This document shows positions 35,201 through 44,006 of a stretch of 64,000 nt of DNA, in pieces. The stretch's first letter is position 1; every line of letters starts with the position of its first letter. This DNA is from Strigamia acuminata (taxonomy: Eukaryota; Arthropoda; Chilopoda; Geophilomorpha; Linotaeniidae). The notes below the pieces were generated by a model. The model did no database searches, was not told the origin of the DNA, and was given only the letters and a program-made list of their open reading frames with translations. Location: NCBI GenBank assembly GCA_949358305.1, contig OX442319.1, positions 14,384,001 through 14,448,000 on the forward strand, read 5' to 3'. The translations under genes and the position numbers were made by a program.

Positions 35201-37979
35201 CCTCTTTCCGTTAAAAACTTGTCAAATTCTTCATTACAGTACTCAAGCCCATTGTCCGTTCGCAACGCTTTTATTTTCCTCCCCGTCTTTCTTTCCACTC
35301 TGGTCAGGTAATCTTGAAATTTTTCAAGCGCTTGGGATTTATGTGTTAGAAAATAAACGTCGATTTTTCTCGTTTTATCGTCAACAAAAGTAACGTAACA
35401 ACGATGACCGCCCTTGCTCCTTGTCTGGAACGGACCAGCAATATCTGAGTGGACCAAATCCAAAATTCCGAGTGCCAATTTCCGTTCTTCTTTATTGAAT
35501 GGCTGCCTCTTGGATTTGCCTTGGAGACAACTGTCACATTTGGTGATAGCGTTTTTATTGATCTCCAAACCCCTGACTTTGTCCTTTTTAGACATCTTAT
35601 GCAGACTGTCCAGAGACACGTGCATGAAACGTTGATGCCAAATCTCGTTTTTGGTCGCTTCCGTCGTTGCCGCCAAACCGTGTTGAGTGGACTCGCTGAC
35701 CAAATACATCCCGTTTTCTTTCTTCGCACGAAGAACTTCAATGTTTCTCGAATTCATAACGTGACAAAAACCGTCTTTAAACGTCAACCAGTAGCCTTTT
35801 GCTTCAAGTTGCGCGATGGACAACAAGTTCATCGTTACTTCGGGTACAAGCAGTACCCCTTTCAGGAGCGTCGGTACTGCTTGCCCCTGGTAGACAAAAT
35901 TCACGTTGACATCGCCTTGGGCTTCCACCTTGACCTTTTTCCCATTGGCGATGTTAATTTCTGCCACCTTGGGATCTTCGGTCGTCACGAATTTGCTTTT
36001 CTGCGCTGTCATGTGATGACTCGCTCCCGAATCGATCACCCAAACATCATTGGAGTCCGCTCGTGCCGCTAACGCTGACATGACGTTGACCTTCTTTTGA
36101 TCGCCGGAATCCTTTGATGCGTTACTTCTTTCTTTTCTGGGCTTATGACAGTCTCTCGCATAGTGACCGAATTTGTTACAATTGTAACATTTGATCTTTT
36201 TAAGATCACGTTGCAGTGGAACCTTGTTCGCTATTAACACTGCCGAATCCCGTTTGATATTGTCTGAAGTCTCTCTTCTTGAAGACTCCGCCAATATCAT
36301 GTCTTTTATTTTGTTCGACGTGAAATCCGCTTTCGCAATTGTGTGTACTGACGTGATCAGTCCTTCGTATTCTTTGGTCAAACCACATAACATGGCCCAA
36401 GCCAAATCTGTGTCCCCGACCGTTTGGCCCGCATTCGTTAATCTCTCGGAGCATTCGGACACTCTCATGAGATACTTGTCCATATTTTCACCGGTCTGCT
36501 TCATTGTTGAATAAAGTTCTCGGCGGAGTTGGACGATGCGTAACGAGTTCGTCGGTTCGTAGACTTCTTTCAGTCGATCCCAAGCTTCTTTTGGACTTTT
36601 CAACCCTCGTATATGAGACTGCTGCTGTGTTTTAATAGTCAGACCGATTATTGAAAAAGCTTTATTGGTCAACTCTGACAATTTTGTCGCGTCAGCTTCT
36701 TTTTCAGTCCCATCAACTACAGCCCAAAGCTTCTTCTCAGTAAGCAACAATTTCACACTGAATGCCCATGACAGATAGTTAGATCCGTCCATTTTTTCAA
36801 TTCCGTAGGACGTAATGCCTGATGATGACGTCGTATCTGTCATCTCGTTTTGAAAAACTCTCAAAAGCTAACAGCACAAACAATTGACTTTCTAGACAAT
36901 CACTTTCCCCCAAAACAATATCAACAACAATTGGCAAACTTAATTGTATCTTAAAACTACAACAAGGCTTCGTTGCGTAGCTCCAACAATACACTTTTAT
37001 AACAATTGCACAAATGTTCGTCTTGTTTTAAGATGGCGTCGTTTTTCCTCGTTTGCACGTGCAGTTCGAAAATGGCGTCGTTGGATTCCAAATCGTTTCG
37101 CACACACGTTGAAAACAAAAACTAATGCCTTTCGTCCCTTATTTTCGGGCTCATGAAACTAATATTCAGTCGAAAAACAACTCACAGTTCCCGATTTCGT
37201 CTTGTTCGCGTCCTCGCTCGTTTTTAGGCCCGTCTTGCCACACGTTCGATTCCGCTCGTTCGAAACGTCCGTCTGACGTTCGTATCGCCTCGTCGTGTAG
37301 TCGAAACGTTCAGCTTCCTCTCCGGTACCCGTAGAACACGCCCGCGCAGTTTAACGCCCTGGCCCCATAACCAATCTGTTATGCTGGAGCATTCCACGAA
37401 ATAAAAGAGTAGTTTGAACAGGAAACAAAAACACGACTTTACTCGTTAACAGATACAGAACAAGTGCGCGAAGCAAATACAGAGTAGTCATGGTAACTTA
37501 ACTGTAACAATGTAAAACCTTAGCAACTAGTAATTACACATTTCTTAACCATAACAATTGATCTCAACAATTTATTTATTTATTTATTTATTTATTTGTT
37601 TATTTATTTATTTATTTATTTATTTATTTGTGCGATTACTAGATTACCATTCATGGAAAAAAACAACTTAACGCTTTGCAAGTCTCAAGAAGCGGCTGCA
37701 AGTACAAACAAAATCTACTTGGAAACTCAATTGAAGACAAACGTGCAGAAAGAGTGTTTGTGCACAGCACGCTGTAAAGAAACCACTTTCCATCCTTCTG
37801 TATTACAGGTTGTAGCGCAACTAGCAACGACTCTTAAATACAGTATTGACGATAACATTCGAGAAGTGATTGAAGAAGAGAGATCAATGTCCGTTACAAA
37901 ATTATTGTGTAATGTTGGATCAATTATTGGTATTCTCACCGGTCTTTCAATATTTTCTCTTGTGCAATTTTTCATCTGA
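29207..37979 (+). CDS. DEG/ENaC-type channel gene with two tandem channel units in one reading frame
   Basis: Exons: 29207-29668, 29754-29823, 29878-29957, 30145-30249, 30329-30417, 30508-31300, 31376-31460, 31971-32053, 32121-32216, 32295-32375, 37643-37979. Unit 1 has TM1 (FYILLVLNVAVCVF), extracellular Cys pairs (CDNNLHDCLRTC), and the family TM2 signature MCDIGGNIGLYFGMSC with the G-x-S selectivity tract. With no stop, exon 30508-31300 runs on through a Lys-rich linker into a second TM1 (LTVSLLLLFLSVYYIYDLI). Unit 2 follows, with post-TM1 segment KTVRLEMDKIIHFP, GTCTAFN, CKKDIDVLQCEQTC, and an eroded TM2 (NVGSIIGILTGLS) before the stop. The family forms trimeric amiloride-sensitive Na+ channels in the plasma membrane. 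Exon 32121-32216 ends in phase 0 while 32295-32375 needs phase 2, so one junction is mis-modelled or the gene carries a frameshift. Units are short for the family. A Copia element sits in the last intron. Confidence 0.7.
32717..32909 (-). repeat. Copia LTR (3' LTR in element orientation)
   Basis: A 193-bp terminal repeat matching 37377-37569 base for base as far as I can read. Confidence 0.95.
32933..34790 (-). pseudogene. Copia reverse transcriptase-RNase H, interrupted
   Basis: Continuation of pol in another frame. The RT palm begins with KTWEITDLPKDSKAIGCKWV and RLVAKGFTQRYGHDYTETYS. An in-frame TGA at 34007-34009 follows SLYGLKQSGRT. The frame continues through the catalytic box YVDD (about 33887-33898) and SYLANSTRPDISHAVNVLAQ. 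RNase H motifs follow (DADWANCKIDRRSYSG, VATSSMESEYIS), ending at 32933 just inside the LTR. The catalytic residues themselves are present; the frame change and the stop are what disable the copy. Confidence 0.9.
34738..36843 (-). CDS. Copia Gag-protease-integrase
   Basis: The open frame from ATG at 36843 encodes a UBN2-type Gag (YLSWAFSVKLLLTEKKLW, SPKEAWDRLKEVY). It is followed by a CCHC zinc knuckle (CYNCNKFGHYARDC), the aspartic protease active site (WVIDSGASHHMT), the integrase zinc finger (HQRFMHVSLDSL with CDSCLQGK), and the DDE core. The core includes DLVHSDIAGPF, LRTDNGLEYCNEEF and TPEQNGISERLNRTL. The frame ends early at 34738, where the reading frame shifts by one relative to the downstream RT, next to a short A run near 34790. 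Copia elements normally make one Gag-Pol polyprotein, so this is a disabling indel rather than a programmed signal in this family. Confidence 0.92.
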   Translation of the reverse strand: MTDTTSSSGITSYGIEKMDGSNYLSWAFSVKLLLTEKKLWAVVDGTEKEADATKLSELTNKAFSIIGLTIKTQQQSHIRGLKSPKEAWDRLKEVYEPTNSLRIVQLRRELYSTMKQTGENMDKYLMRVSECSERLTNAGQTVGDTDLAWAMLCGLTKEYEGLITSVHTIAKADFTSNKIKDMILAESSRRETSDNIKRDSAVLIANKVPLQRDLKKIKCYNCNKFGHYARDCHKPRKERSNASKDSGDQKKVNVMSALAARADSNDVWVIDSGASHHMTAQKSKFVTTEDPKVAEINIANGKKVKVEAQGDVNVNFVYQGQAVPTLLKGVLLVPEVTMNLLSIAQLEAKGYWLTFKDGFCHVMNSRNIEVLRAKKENGMYLVSESTQHGLAATTEATKNEIWHQRFMHVSLDSLHKMSKKDKVRGLEINKNAITKCDSCLQGKSKRQPFNKEERKLALGILDLVHSDIAGPFQTRSKGGHRCYVTFVDDKTRKIDVYFLTHKSQALEKFQDYLTRVERKTGRKIKALRTDNGLEYCNEEFDKFLTERGITHQRTAVYTPEQNGISERLNRTLLDLVRSSLIHSRLSADFWAEAVNTAVYVRNRTVTHITGKTPYEAWYQRTPSVKHLRVFGCNAVMHVPAPKRRKLDERGEKCIFLGYSAGEKTYRLWNTKKRKVMTSRDVVFKETILVSTKPTNKMRKKS
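37377..37569 (-). repeat. Copia LTR (5' LTR in element orientation)
   Basis: A 193-bp terminal repeat. As the 5' LTR of a minus-strand element it should carry the element promoter. Confidence 0.95.
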
Positions 37980-38662
37980 TTAAAATCTAACGGAATCAAT
38001 GCAAACAAATGCAATCTTTCAAACCCACATCCTGCTACTAAGCTTAATTATAACATTCATACAAACTAACTTGTAGAAAATATTGACTGTTAATGAATTG
38101 CATTTTTAACTCTCCTTAATAATAGTTAATTAAGAATTATTTGATCACGTTGTAAAATCAATGAAGCACATATCAAACTTGTGCAACATATTATTTTAAA
38201 AATTCAGTGAAACTTGCATTATTAAATCAACTAATATTATTAAATCAACCAATTTGTCGTTTTGCTTCTAGTTTGAGTCCAGCAAAATGTGTCAAAAGAA
38301 TAATAAAACGTTTCGCCTACCTTGCTGCAGCTGATCGACGAAACCTGAAGAGATCTCAGATTTAATTTCAGAATTAATTTGATGCAATCTGCTCATCATT
38401 TAGCATTTTAACATGCTCTGAAAAGCGGATACGCGAATCAAACCATTGTGTCGCCTTCATATTGTATCCAATCCGGTGTTGAGCCATGTTTAACCTACAT
38501 TATTTCACGAGTAACTCAGTGCTAAGAGATCGTTTATCATTGTTGCTCTAAGAATCAAAAGCTTCCTTGTCCGGTTTCTGGCCATGTTTTACGAATCGCG
38601 TTTCAGGGGCGCCTAATCGCCTAATCGCCTAATCGCCATGTTTGATCCATTGAGGCCATGTG
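37980..38662. other. Spacer downstream of the DEG/ENaC gene
   Basis: AT-rich, with no coding signal. A short tandem CGCCTAAT x3 occurs at about 38610-38635, next to the MITE that starts at 38663. Confidence 0.4.
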
Positions 38663-38924
38663 CACAGATTAGAAGAAGACACAGATGCGACAATCCTTTG
38701 TTATAATGCGTTACCGGCCGCCAAGCGGGAAAGTTTTTCCCTATCGATTCAAAATACAAATAAAAAAAAATAAAAAAGTAAAAAAAATAAAAAAAAATAA
38801 AAATTTTGGGGTCTGACAACAATGAATTTGTATTTTGGATCGATAGGGAAAAACTTGCCCGCTTGGCGGCCGGTAACGCATTATAACAAAGGATTGTCGC
38901 ATCTGTGTCTTCTTCTAATCTGTG
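38663..38924. mobile_element. 262-bp foldback MITE with 8-bp target duplication (hAT-like)
   Basis: Near-perfect inverted arms of roughly 98 bp (CACAGATTAGAAGAAGACAC at the left end; its complement at the right end) surround an A-rich centre. The direct 8-bp repeat GCCATGTG flanks the element at 38655-38662 and 38925-38932. An 8-bp duplication is typical of the hAT superfamily. No coding capacity. Confidence 0.9.
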
Positions 38925-39424
38925 GCCATGTGTTTGGCTGTAGTTCTGCACCAAGATGAGACAAAGGACAGGAGCATCCAACCACAGCTCTTCTCACAGT
39001 TGGCCAATCATATCGCTCCATTCATCTTTGGCAACAGATGCCACCAAACTCGATTTTTGAACCGTTTGATCCGATGTGCGGTTTCATAGCTTTTTATCAC
39101 GCTTTAGAGCTTTATGAGAGGAATTTTATAGCCGAGAAAATTTGTTTTTTTACGAAAGAGAATGAGTTTTTCACCAATACCGGTAAAATTTATTTACACC
39201 TAAGAAATTTGTATTAACATATTCTGTATAGGTATTTCATCTCATTGTTCACCCGCGCAGTATCGGCAACGCTCTGTTAAAGACTCGCGGTCTAATAGAG
39301 GCAAAATTTATATTTTTTCCAAAAAATTAATTTTTTTTTCAATCCAAAAATCAAACTTTTAAAAAAATTGATTATTGAGTCAAAAAATTGCTTTAGAATT
39401 ACCATTTTGATTTATTCCTTAGAG
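38925..39424. other. Short spacer between two MITEs
   Basis: AT-rich, with poly-A/T runs near 39310-39370. No coding feature seen. Confidence 0.4.
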
Positions 39425-39733
39425 CAGGGGTTCCCAAACTTTTTAGCATTGCGCCCCACTTTTTAAGCAAGGCGATCTTCTGCGCCCCACTTCATCTACG
39501 AGTGCATTAAATTTTTTAAAAATATACTACTAAAAAAAAAAAAAGAAATTTTTATATAATTTTGCATAAAACTTTGTATAATTTTTTATATAATTTTATA
39601 TAATTTTGCTTAAAAATTTAAAAAAATTTGCAAATTAAGCTTGTTTTATTTGGGCATGTATGATGGGTGCGCCCCACCAATAATCAGCTCGCGCCCCACC
39701 AGTGAGGCGCGCCTCACCGTTTGGGAAACCCTG
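39425..39733. mobile_element. 309-bp hAT-type MITE (CAGGGGTTCCCAAAC ends)
   Basis: Termini CAGGGGTTCCCAAAC and GTTTGGGAAACCCTG are imperfect inverted repeats. The 8-bp direct repeat CCTTAGAG flanks both sides (39417-39424 and 39734-39741), as in hAT elements. Internal TGCGCCCCAC words occur four times. No transposase. Confidence 0.9.
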
Positions 39734-39865
39734 CCTTAGAGAAAAGTCATGGTGAACCTTCTGACAATTGGATTTAAAAAAAAATAAGAAATCAAACAGA
39801 AAGTACGGATATGTTTCAAGAATTACTTGATTTTAAAATGAATTTTAATTACAAAATTTCCATAA

Positions 39866-41879
39866 TTATTTCTTCCTTTTGTCTTCGATTTGCAACGGTT
39901 GCACAACACCACCACCACCCTGTCCTAAGTATGTTTGCAACCACTGTATAATAATGGGATAAACTCTTGTCAGGCAATCTTGATCCTCATCAGTAATGGA
40001 ATTGTAACAGCATTGGGAAGAGTCGTCTTTCTTTTCCAAGACGTTGTCACCGCAGCACACTTCTTTTTGGTAATCGTACAATTTATTTCCGCAGCAATAT
40101 TCCGAAATTCCATTCGTCTTGAACAACTTGTCCCCGCAGCACTGCAGATTGTCCGTGTAATTATACGCCGTACGGCCGCAACAAGCGTTACCCTTCTTCG
40201 ATGACACAACAGTAGGCTTGACGTCTGGCTTGGAGTAATCGTAACAGCACACTTGCTTGGCTGAGTTAAAGGTTATTGCATTTTCACCCGATCCACAACA
40301 GGACAATGGATTTGTTGCTGCGTACTTGATTTCTTTTGTTCCGCAGCAATAACCTTTTGTTGTGTCAATCGATTTATGTCCGCAGCATTGCCTGTTATAA
40401 AACCCAGGTGGTTGGTACGGATACGATACCGTAGTGGCGTCTGTACAGCAGATGTCTTTGCCGTATGTGTACGTCTTGAGCCCACAACACATGTTGTCTT
40501 CAGGGTGCGATTTCTTAACGACTGTTTGCTCGTTGTTGTTATAACAACATATGGCTTTTTCGTAATTATAGGTGACTATTCCGCAACATTGATTGTCACC
40601 TTTGTCGCTTTTCGTTACAGCTACAGCTCCGTTAGTCCCGTAGCAACATACTTGTTTGTCGGTGTTTATTGTTCCATTTCCACAGCATTGCAACTTGTTA
40701 TCTGGGTTGTTAAGTACCTTATTATTGCAACATAATTGTTTTTGGTAATCGTACACCGCATCCCCGCAACAGCCAGAGTTTGGCGAAGGCTTGTCACGAA
40801 TCGTACTGGTGCTGTCTGCGTAACAACATAGTTGTTTATTGTAATCGTACGGTTTTTTACCACAACAATAGGACTGTTCATTCGTCTCTTTCTTTAGAAC
40901 TTCTCCGTCGCAACATAATTCAGTAGTGTAGTCATACAAATTTTTACCGCAACACGAGGTCTTGTTACCGACTCTGGGTAAAAGAATTTGCTGCGAAGTG
41001 CCATTGTCATAGGAATAGCAGCAAGTGCTATGTAAAGTATTGTACGTCTTTGTTCCACAGCATTGATTGTCGGCTTCGGATTGTTTGTTTACTGGCTTAG
41101 CTTGGTAGCTATCTTGATAATCGTAGCAACACAACTGTGTCTTGGTGTCGTATGCGTTGTCACCACAACAATCGGCATATTCGGCTTTTTCGCCTTGCTT
41201 TAAGTGGACGACTACATTGTTGCAGCAGATTTCAGTTTTGGTGTCGTAGGTCTCGTTTCCGCAGCAGAGGGAGCCTAATTTTAAGTCGTGAACGACACCT
41301 TCGCAGCACAGTTGAGTGGATTTATCGCGGATATTTGTTCCGCAACATTCCAATGGAGCTCTCGGTGTCCCCTCATGTACAGTTCCTTTACAACATCGTT
41401 CTGTCGTTGGATCGTATACATGTGAGGCATTGTTATCTGTAATAAGAAAGAGAATAGGAATGAGAACAATGAGACAAGGAATGTGAGGGGAATGTGTGAT
41501 AATAAGAGAGAAAAGGAATAGAACTGCTCCGCAACAAATGAAAGTGAAAACTGAAAAGTAATACGGAGTAAGAGAGAAAAAGTTTAGTTGTAGATGAATA
41601 GGAGAAAAAAAAACGGATGAATGAGAGAAAAAAAGGTAGAAAAAGTATAAATGAGAATAAATTTGACTTACCAATTGGAACCGGTGGACGGATGATGGGT
41701 GGACCAATGATAGGAGGACGAATGATTGGAAATGCGACTTGACGCTTGCTCCTTTTTTCTGGCAGTCCAAGAACATCTCTCTTCAATCTTTCATTGAGCT
41801 TACCGAGACTGACATCAAACCTGTCGGCAGCTGCATCTGCTGCCACCGCAACAACGACCAAAATACACGCAATTAGCAT
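39866..41879 (-). CDS. Galaxin-like di-cysteine repeat secreted protein, copy 1
   Basis: Two coding exons: 41672-41879 (signal peptide and propeptide) and 39866-41436, joined in phase 1 to about 592 aa. A non-coding 5' exon ends at 41948 (GTGAGT donor), and the acceptor before the ATG exon is at 41885. The first ATG after it gives MLIACILVVVAVAADA, a clear signal peptide. A short propeptide ends in RSKR, a furin-type site, and is followed by PII/RPP-rich spacer repeats. The large exon encodes 30 CC dipeptides in modules of the form CCG-x-x-x-YDxxxxxCC, the pattern of galaxins, extracellular matrix proteins first described from coral skeletons. Function here is unknown; a disulfide-rich extracellular or matrix role is inference. 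Compared with copy 4 it lacks one two-CC module near the middle. The C-terminus is Gly-rich (GQGGGGVVQP). Confidence 0.88.
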
Positions 41880-41948
41880 TCGCACTGAAAAGAGAGTTAA
41901 AATTATTAAAAACGGAATAGAATGCGAGTTGGTTTTGGTTTACTCACT

Positions 41949-42130
41949 TTTTCTGAAATGTGGTACTATCTCACCTATGCCATCCGTTTATATATGATTT
42001 ATTTGATAATTTCAGGAAATTTCAAAACAGGACGTGCATTCATCGTATAATTAAATACTCGACTTTATCCGGGATAATTCCGTTCAGAATGAACAGAAAA
42101 TTGTATTTCACTGTGACAATATTTCAACAT
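41949..42130 (-). promoter_or_regulatory. Promoter of galaxin-like copy 1
   Basis: Read on the minus strand the order is GTGACAATATTTCAA-type motif (plus-strand 42113-42127), TATCCGGGATA (42066-42076), the block CAGGAAATTTCAAAACAGGA (about 42013-42037, ending GACGTGC), and a TATA box ATATATAAACGG (41984-41995). A 5' exon of only about 10-20 nt then ends at donor 41948. The same order occurs at copies 2 and 4 and, less completely, 3. Confidence 0.75.
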
Positions 42131-42659
42131 GACAACCAATCACAAATTGGGAAATGTGACTAGTAAGCAAGTTTTGTTAAGATTGACAAAATTGACCACT
42201 GGGGTCATTAATATATAAAAAAACACGTTCGTAGTAAGGTTTCGACTTTTACAAAATGCCAATAGGACTAATTATCAAACAGCTCTGATTACGGGAACAA
42301 TCAAAATTTTATAAATTGCCTTACAATTTCGTCATTTCCAATTCCATCTTCCTGGTACCGTAGTAAAATAAACGGGGAAAAGTAAATTGCACACTTGGAA
42401 ATGTTTTGTGTTGGAAATAATTTATTATGTTTAAATTTAGAAGTTCATTTTAATCGTTTTGGTCAATTTGTTGGTGTGGTAGTAAGCTGCTATTATGGAT
42501 TGTGAAATGTTGCTACGCAGTCTGCAAATGGGGGTTTTTGCACTGCATACGTACTTGTTGTACGCCTACGCTTGGAAGGTGTGCAATGGTAGTGGACAGT
42601 GTGTACAACATACGGGTGCCACTGTCAGAGGGCGCCACCCAGAGCGGCATGTTTTTGAC
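42131..42659. other. Spacer upstream of copy 1
   Basis: AT-rich upstream sequence. A TTACAATTTCGTCATTTCCA-like stretch here also occurs upstream of copy 4 (about 59085-59120), so the duplicated unit extends to at least about 42420. No supported gene. Confidence 0.4.
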
Positions 42660-42935
42660 TGAAAATGCGATTTTTTGGTTGAAAAATGCAAATTCAGTGT
42701 TTGAAAATGCAAATTTAGGGTTTAAAAATGCAAATTTAGGGTTTGAAAATGCAAATTTAGGGTTTGAAAATGCAAATTTAAGGTTTTGAAATGCAAATTT
42801 AGGGTTTTAAAATGCAAATTTAGGGTTTGAAAATGCAAATTTAGGGTTTGAAAATGCAAATTTAAGGTTTGAAAATGCAAATTTAGGGTTTGAAAATGCA
42901 AATTTAGGGTTTGAAAATGCAAATTTAGGGTCGCT
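42660..42935. repeat. 21-bp tandem array containing about a dozen ATGCAAAT octamers
   Basis: Units reading GAAAATGCAAATTTAGGGTT repeat about 12-13 times at a 21-bp period with rare substitutions. Each contains ATGCAAAT, which is identical to the POU-domain octamer. Open frames on both strands through it are repeat artefacts. Confidence 0.9.
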
Positions 42936-43071
42936 AGCATAATTTTCATGTCTCCATCGAGAAGACATTACTGTATTCTGCACTTCTTTGTCATTAGTGT
43001 TTTATGGAGGAGTGAAAGAGGAGTTGTCATTTCATTTAGAATTTGGAGTTGACTGAGATTTATTTTCTATT

Positions 43072-43097
43072 GGTTGCCAGGAGTAGTCCTGGCAACC
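43072..43097. other. Perfect 11-bp hairpin, 4-nt loop
   Basis: GGTTGCCAGGA, then GTAG, then TCCTGGCAACC: a perfect inverted repeat 137 bp before the LTR element. Too short to assign to a mobile element. Confidence 0.6.
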
Positions 43098-43233
43098 TTA
43101 CATTGAAAAAGAACAGTATTGTTGTTATTAAAATGGTGAATCATGAAACTGAAATTTCATTGACGATTCAACTTGGAAAATCTTTGCTTGGGTTCCTAAA
43201 GAATCTGCTCAGATTGTTGGCTTCGGTCAATGG

Positions 43234-44006
43234 TGTTTCTAGCAGTGCTTGAAGACTGTGTTGCACTCTAGAAGACATTTGAAAATGGTTAAAATAAATA
43301 ACCCTATTTACCAGAACTTGTGAAGAATCCCAAAGAAGAAAGTCCATTACAGGAAAAAACCTTGATGTGAAACCTGTAAAGTGAGCTGTGAACATGTTGG
43401 GACAATTCAATACTATTGTGCTCAAGTTAGCACACAAAAACGAATTTATTGTAAAGTTAAAATCTATCAAAACATTACACATAAGAGAGGAGAAAATCAA
43501 CGTTACTTAGGACTAGAAAAAACATATAACAAGTCAGAGTAGTTGCTGCGCAACCTACAACAATTAGAGCAGCGGCTCTTAGCAACGAGTGGCAACAATC
43601 ACTCGCAAGAGGCGGATTGTCCCTCTAGTGACAAAATGATAAAGCGTATACAAGAAAATACACAGTTTCGAGTATAAAATCATTACAAAAGGCACAAAAC
43701 CGTAATAAATTAAGACAAAGTGTTTCAAATAAATAAACTAACTTAGGAACTAACAACAGCAACTCTTTGGACGAATCCAAGCAGTAAAACTCCAAAGAAT
43801 CAAAGAAAAGATGCAAGATTACCTTAAGAAAGACAGCTTAAATCAGGTAATTCACCACTCCCACGTCACAAACTACACAAAATTCATTTAACCTTTAGCC
43901 AAAACTTAAGCTGCACTATTAACTAAACACAAACTTAAATTAATGATTAATCAAAGCAAATCCGCTATTGCGATAGCAAAAATCCATGTTGCGCGTGCTC
44001 GCAACA
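43234..44006 (-). repeat. 773-bp LTR of the non-autonomous element (left copy)
   Basis: Matches 48369-49141 almost perfectly. Open frames seen in both copies on the minus strand are shared simply because the sequence is duplicated. Confidence 0.92.

Larger units (their letters stand above)
32717..37569 (-). mobile_element. Copia (Ty1-type) LTR retrotransposon, 4853 bp, inserted in a DEG/ENaC intron
   Basis: Two 193-bp LTRs (32717-32909 and 37377-37569), identical by eye, begin TGTTATGC and end CAACA. They are flanked by ATTTA on both sides (32712-32716 and 37570-37574), although this lies in a TTTA microsatellite so the duplication is ambiguous. All coding runs on the minus strand in the Copia order Gag, protease, integrase, RT, RNase H. 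The primer-binding region inside the right LTR, read on the minus strand, contains TTGGTTATGGGGCCAGG. This resembles the initiator-methionine-type site of Drosophila copia. A purine run (CAGGGGAAGCA, minus strand, about 32911-32925) sits next to the left LTR. Pol is broken by a frame change near 34790 and an in-frame stop at 34007-34009, so the copy is non-autonomous. Confidence 0.95.

Noticed and set aside
40376-41442. Plus-strand frames opposite galaxin-like copy 1 (and equivalents at copies 2-4)
   Set aside because: Shadow frames of the di-cysteine repeats; they recur at the same positions opposite each copy.
42660-42935. Regular repeats that might suggest a CRISPR array
   Set aside because: The units are contiguous 21-bp tandem copies without unique spacers, in an animal genome; it is a minisatellite.
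43168-43500. Minus-strand frame shared with 47796-48635
   Set aside because: The shared part is just the duplicated LTR; the two frames diverge as soon as they leave it.
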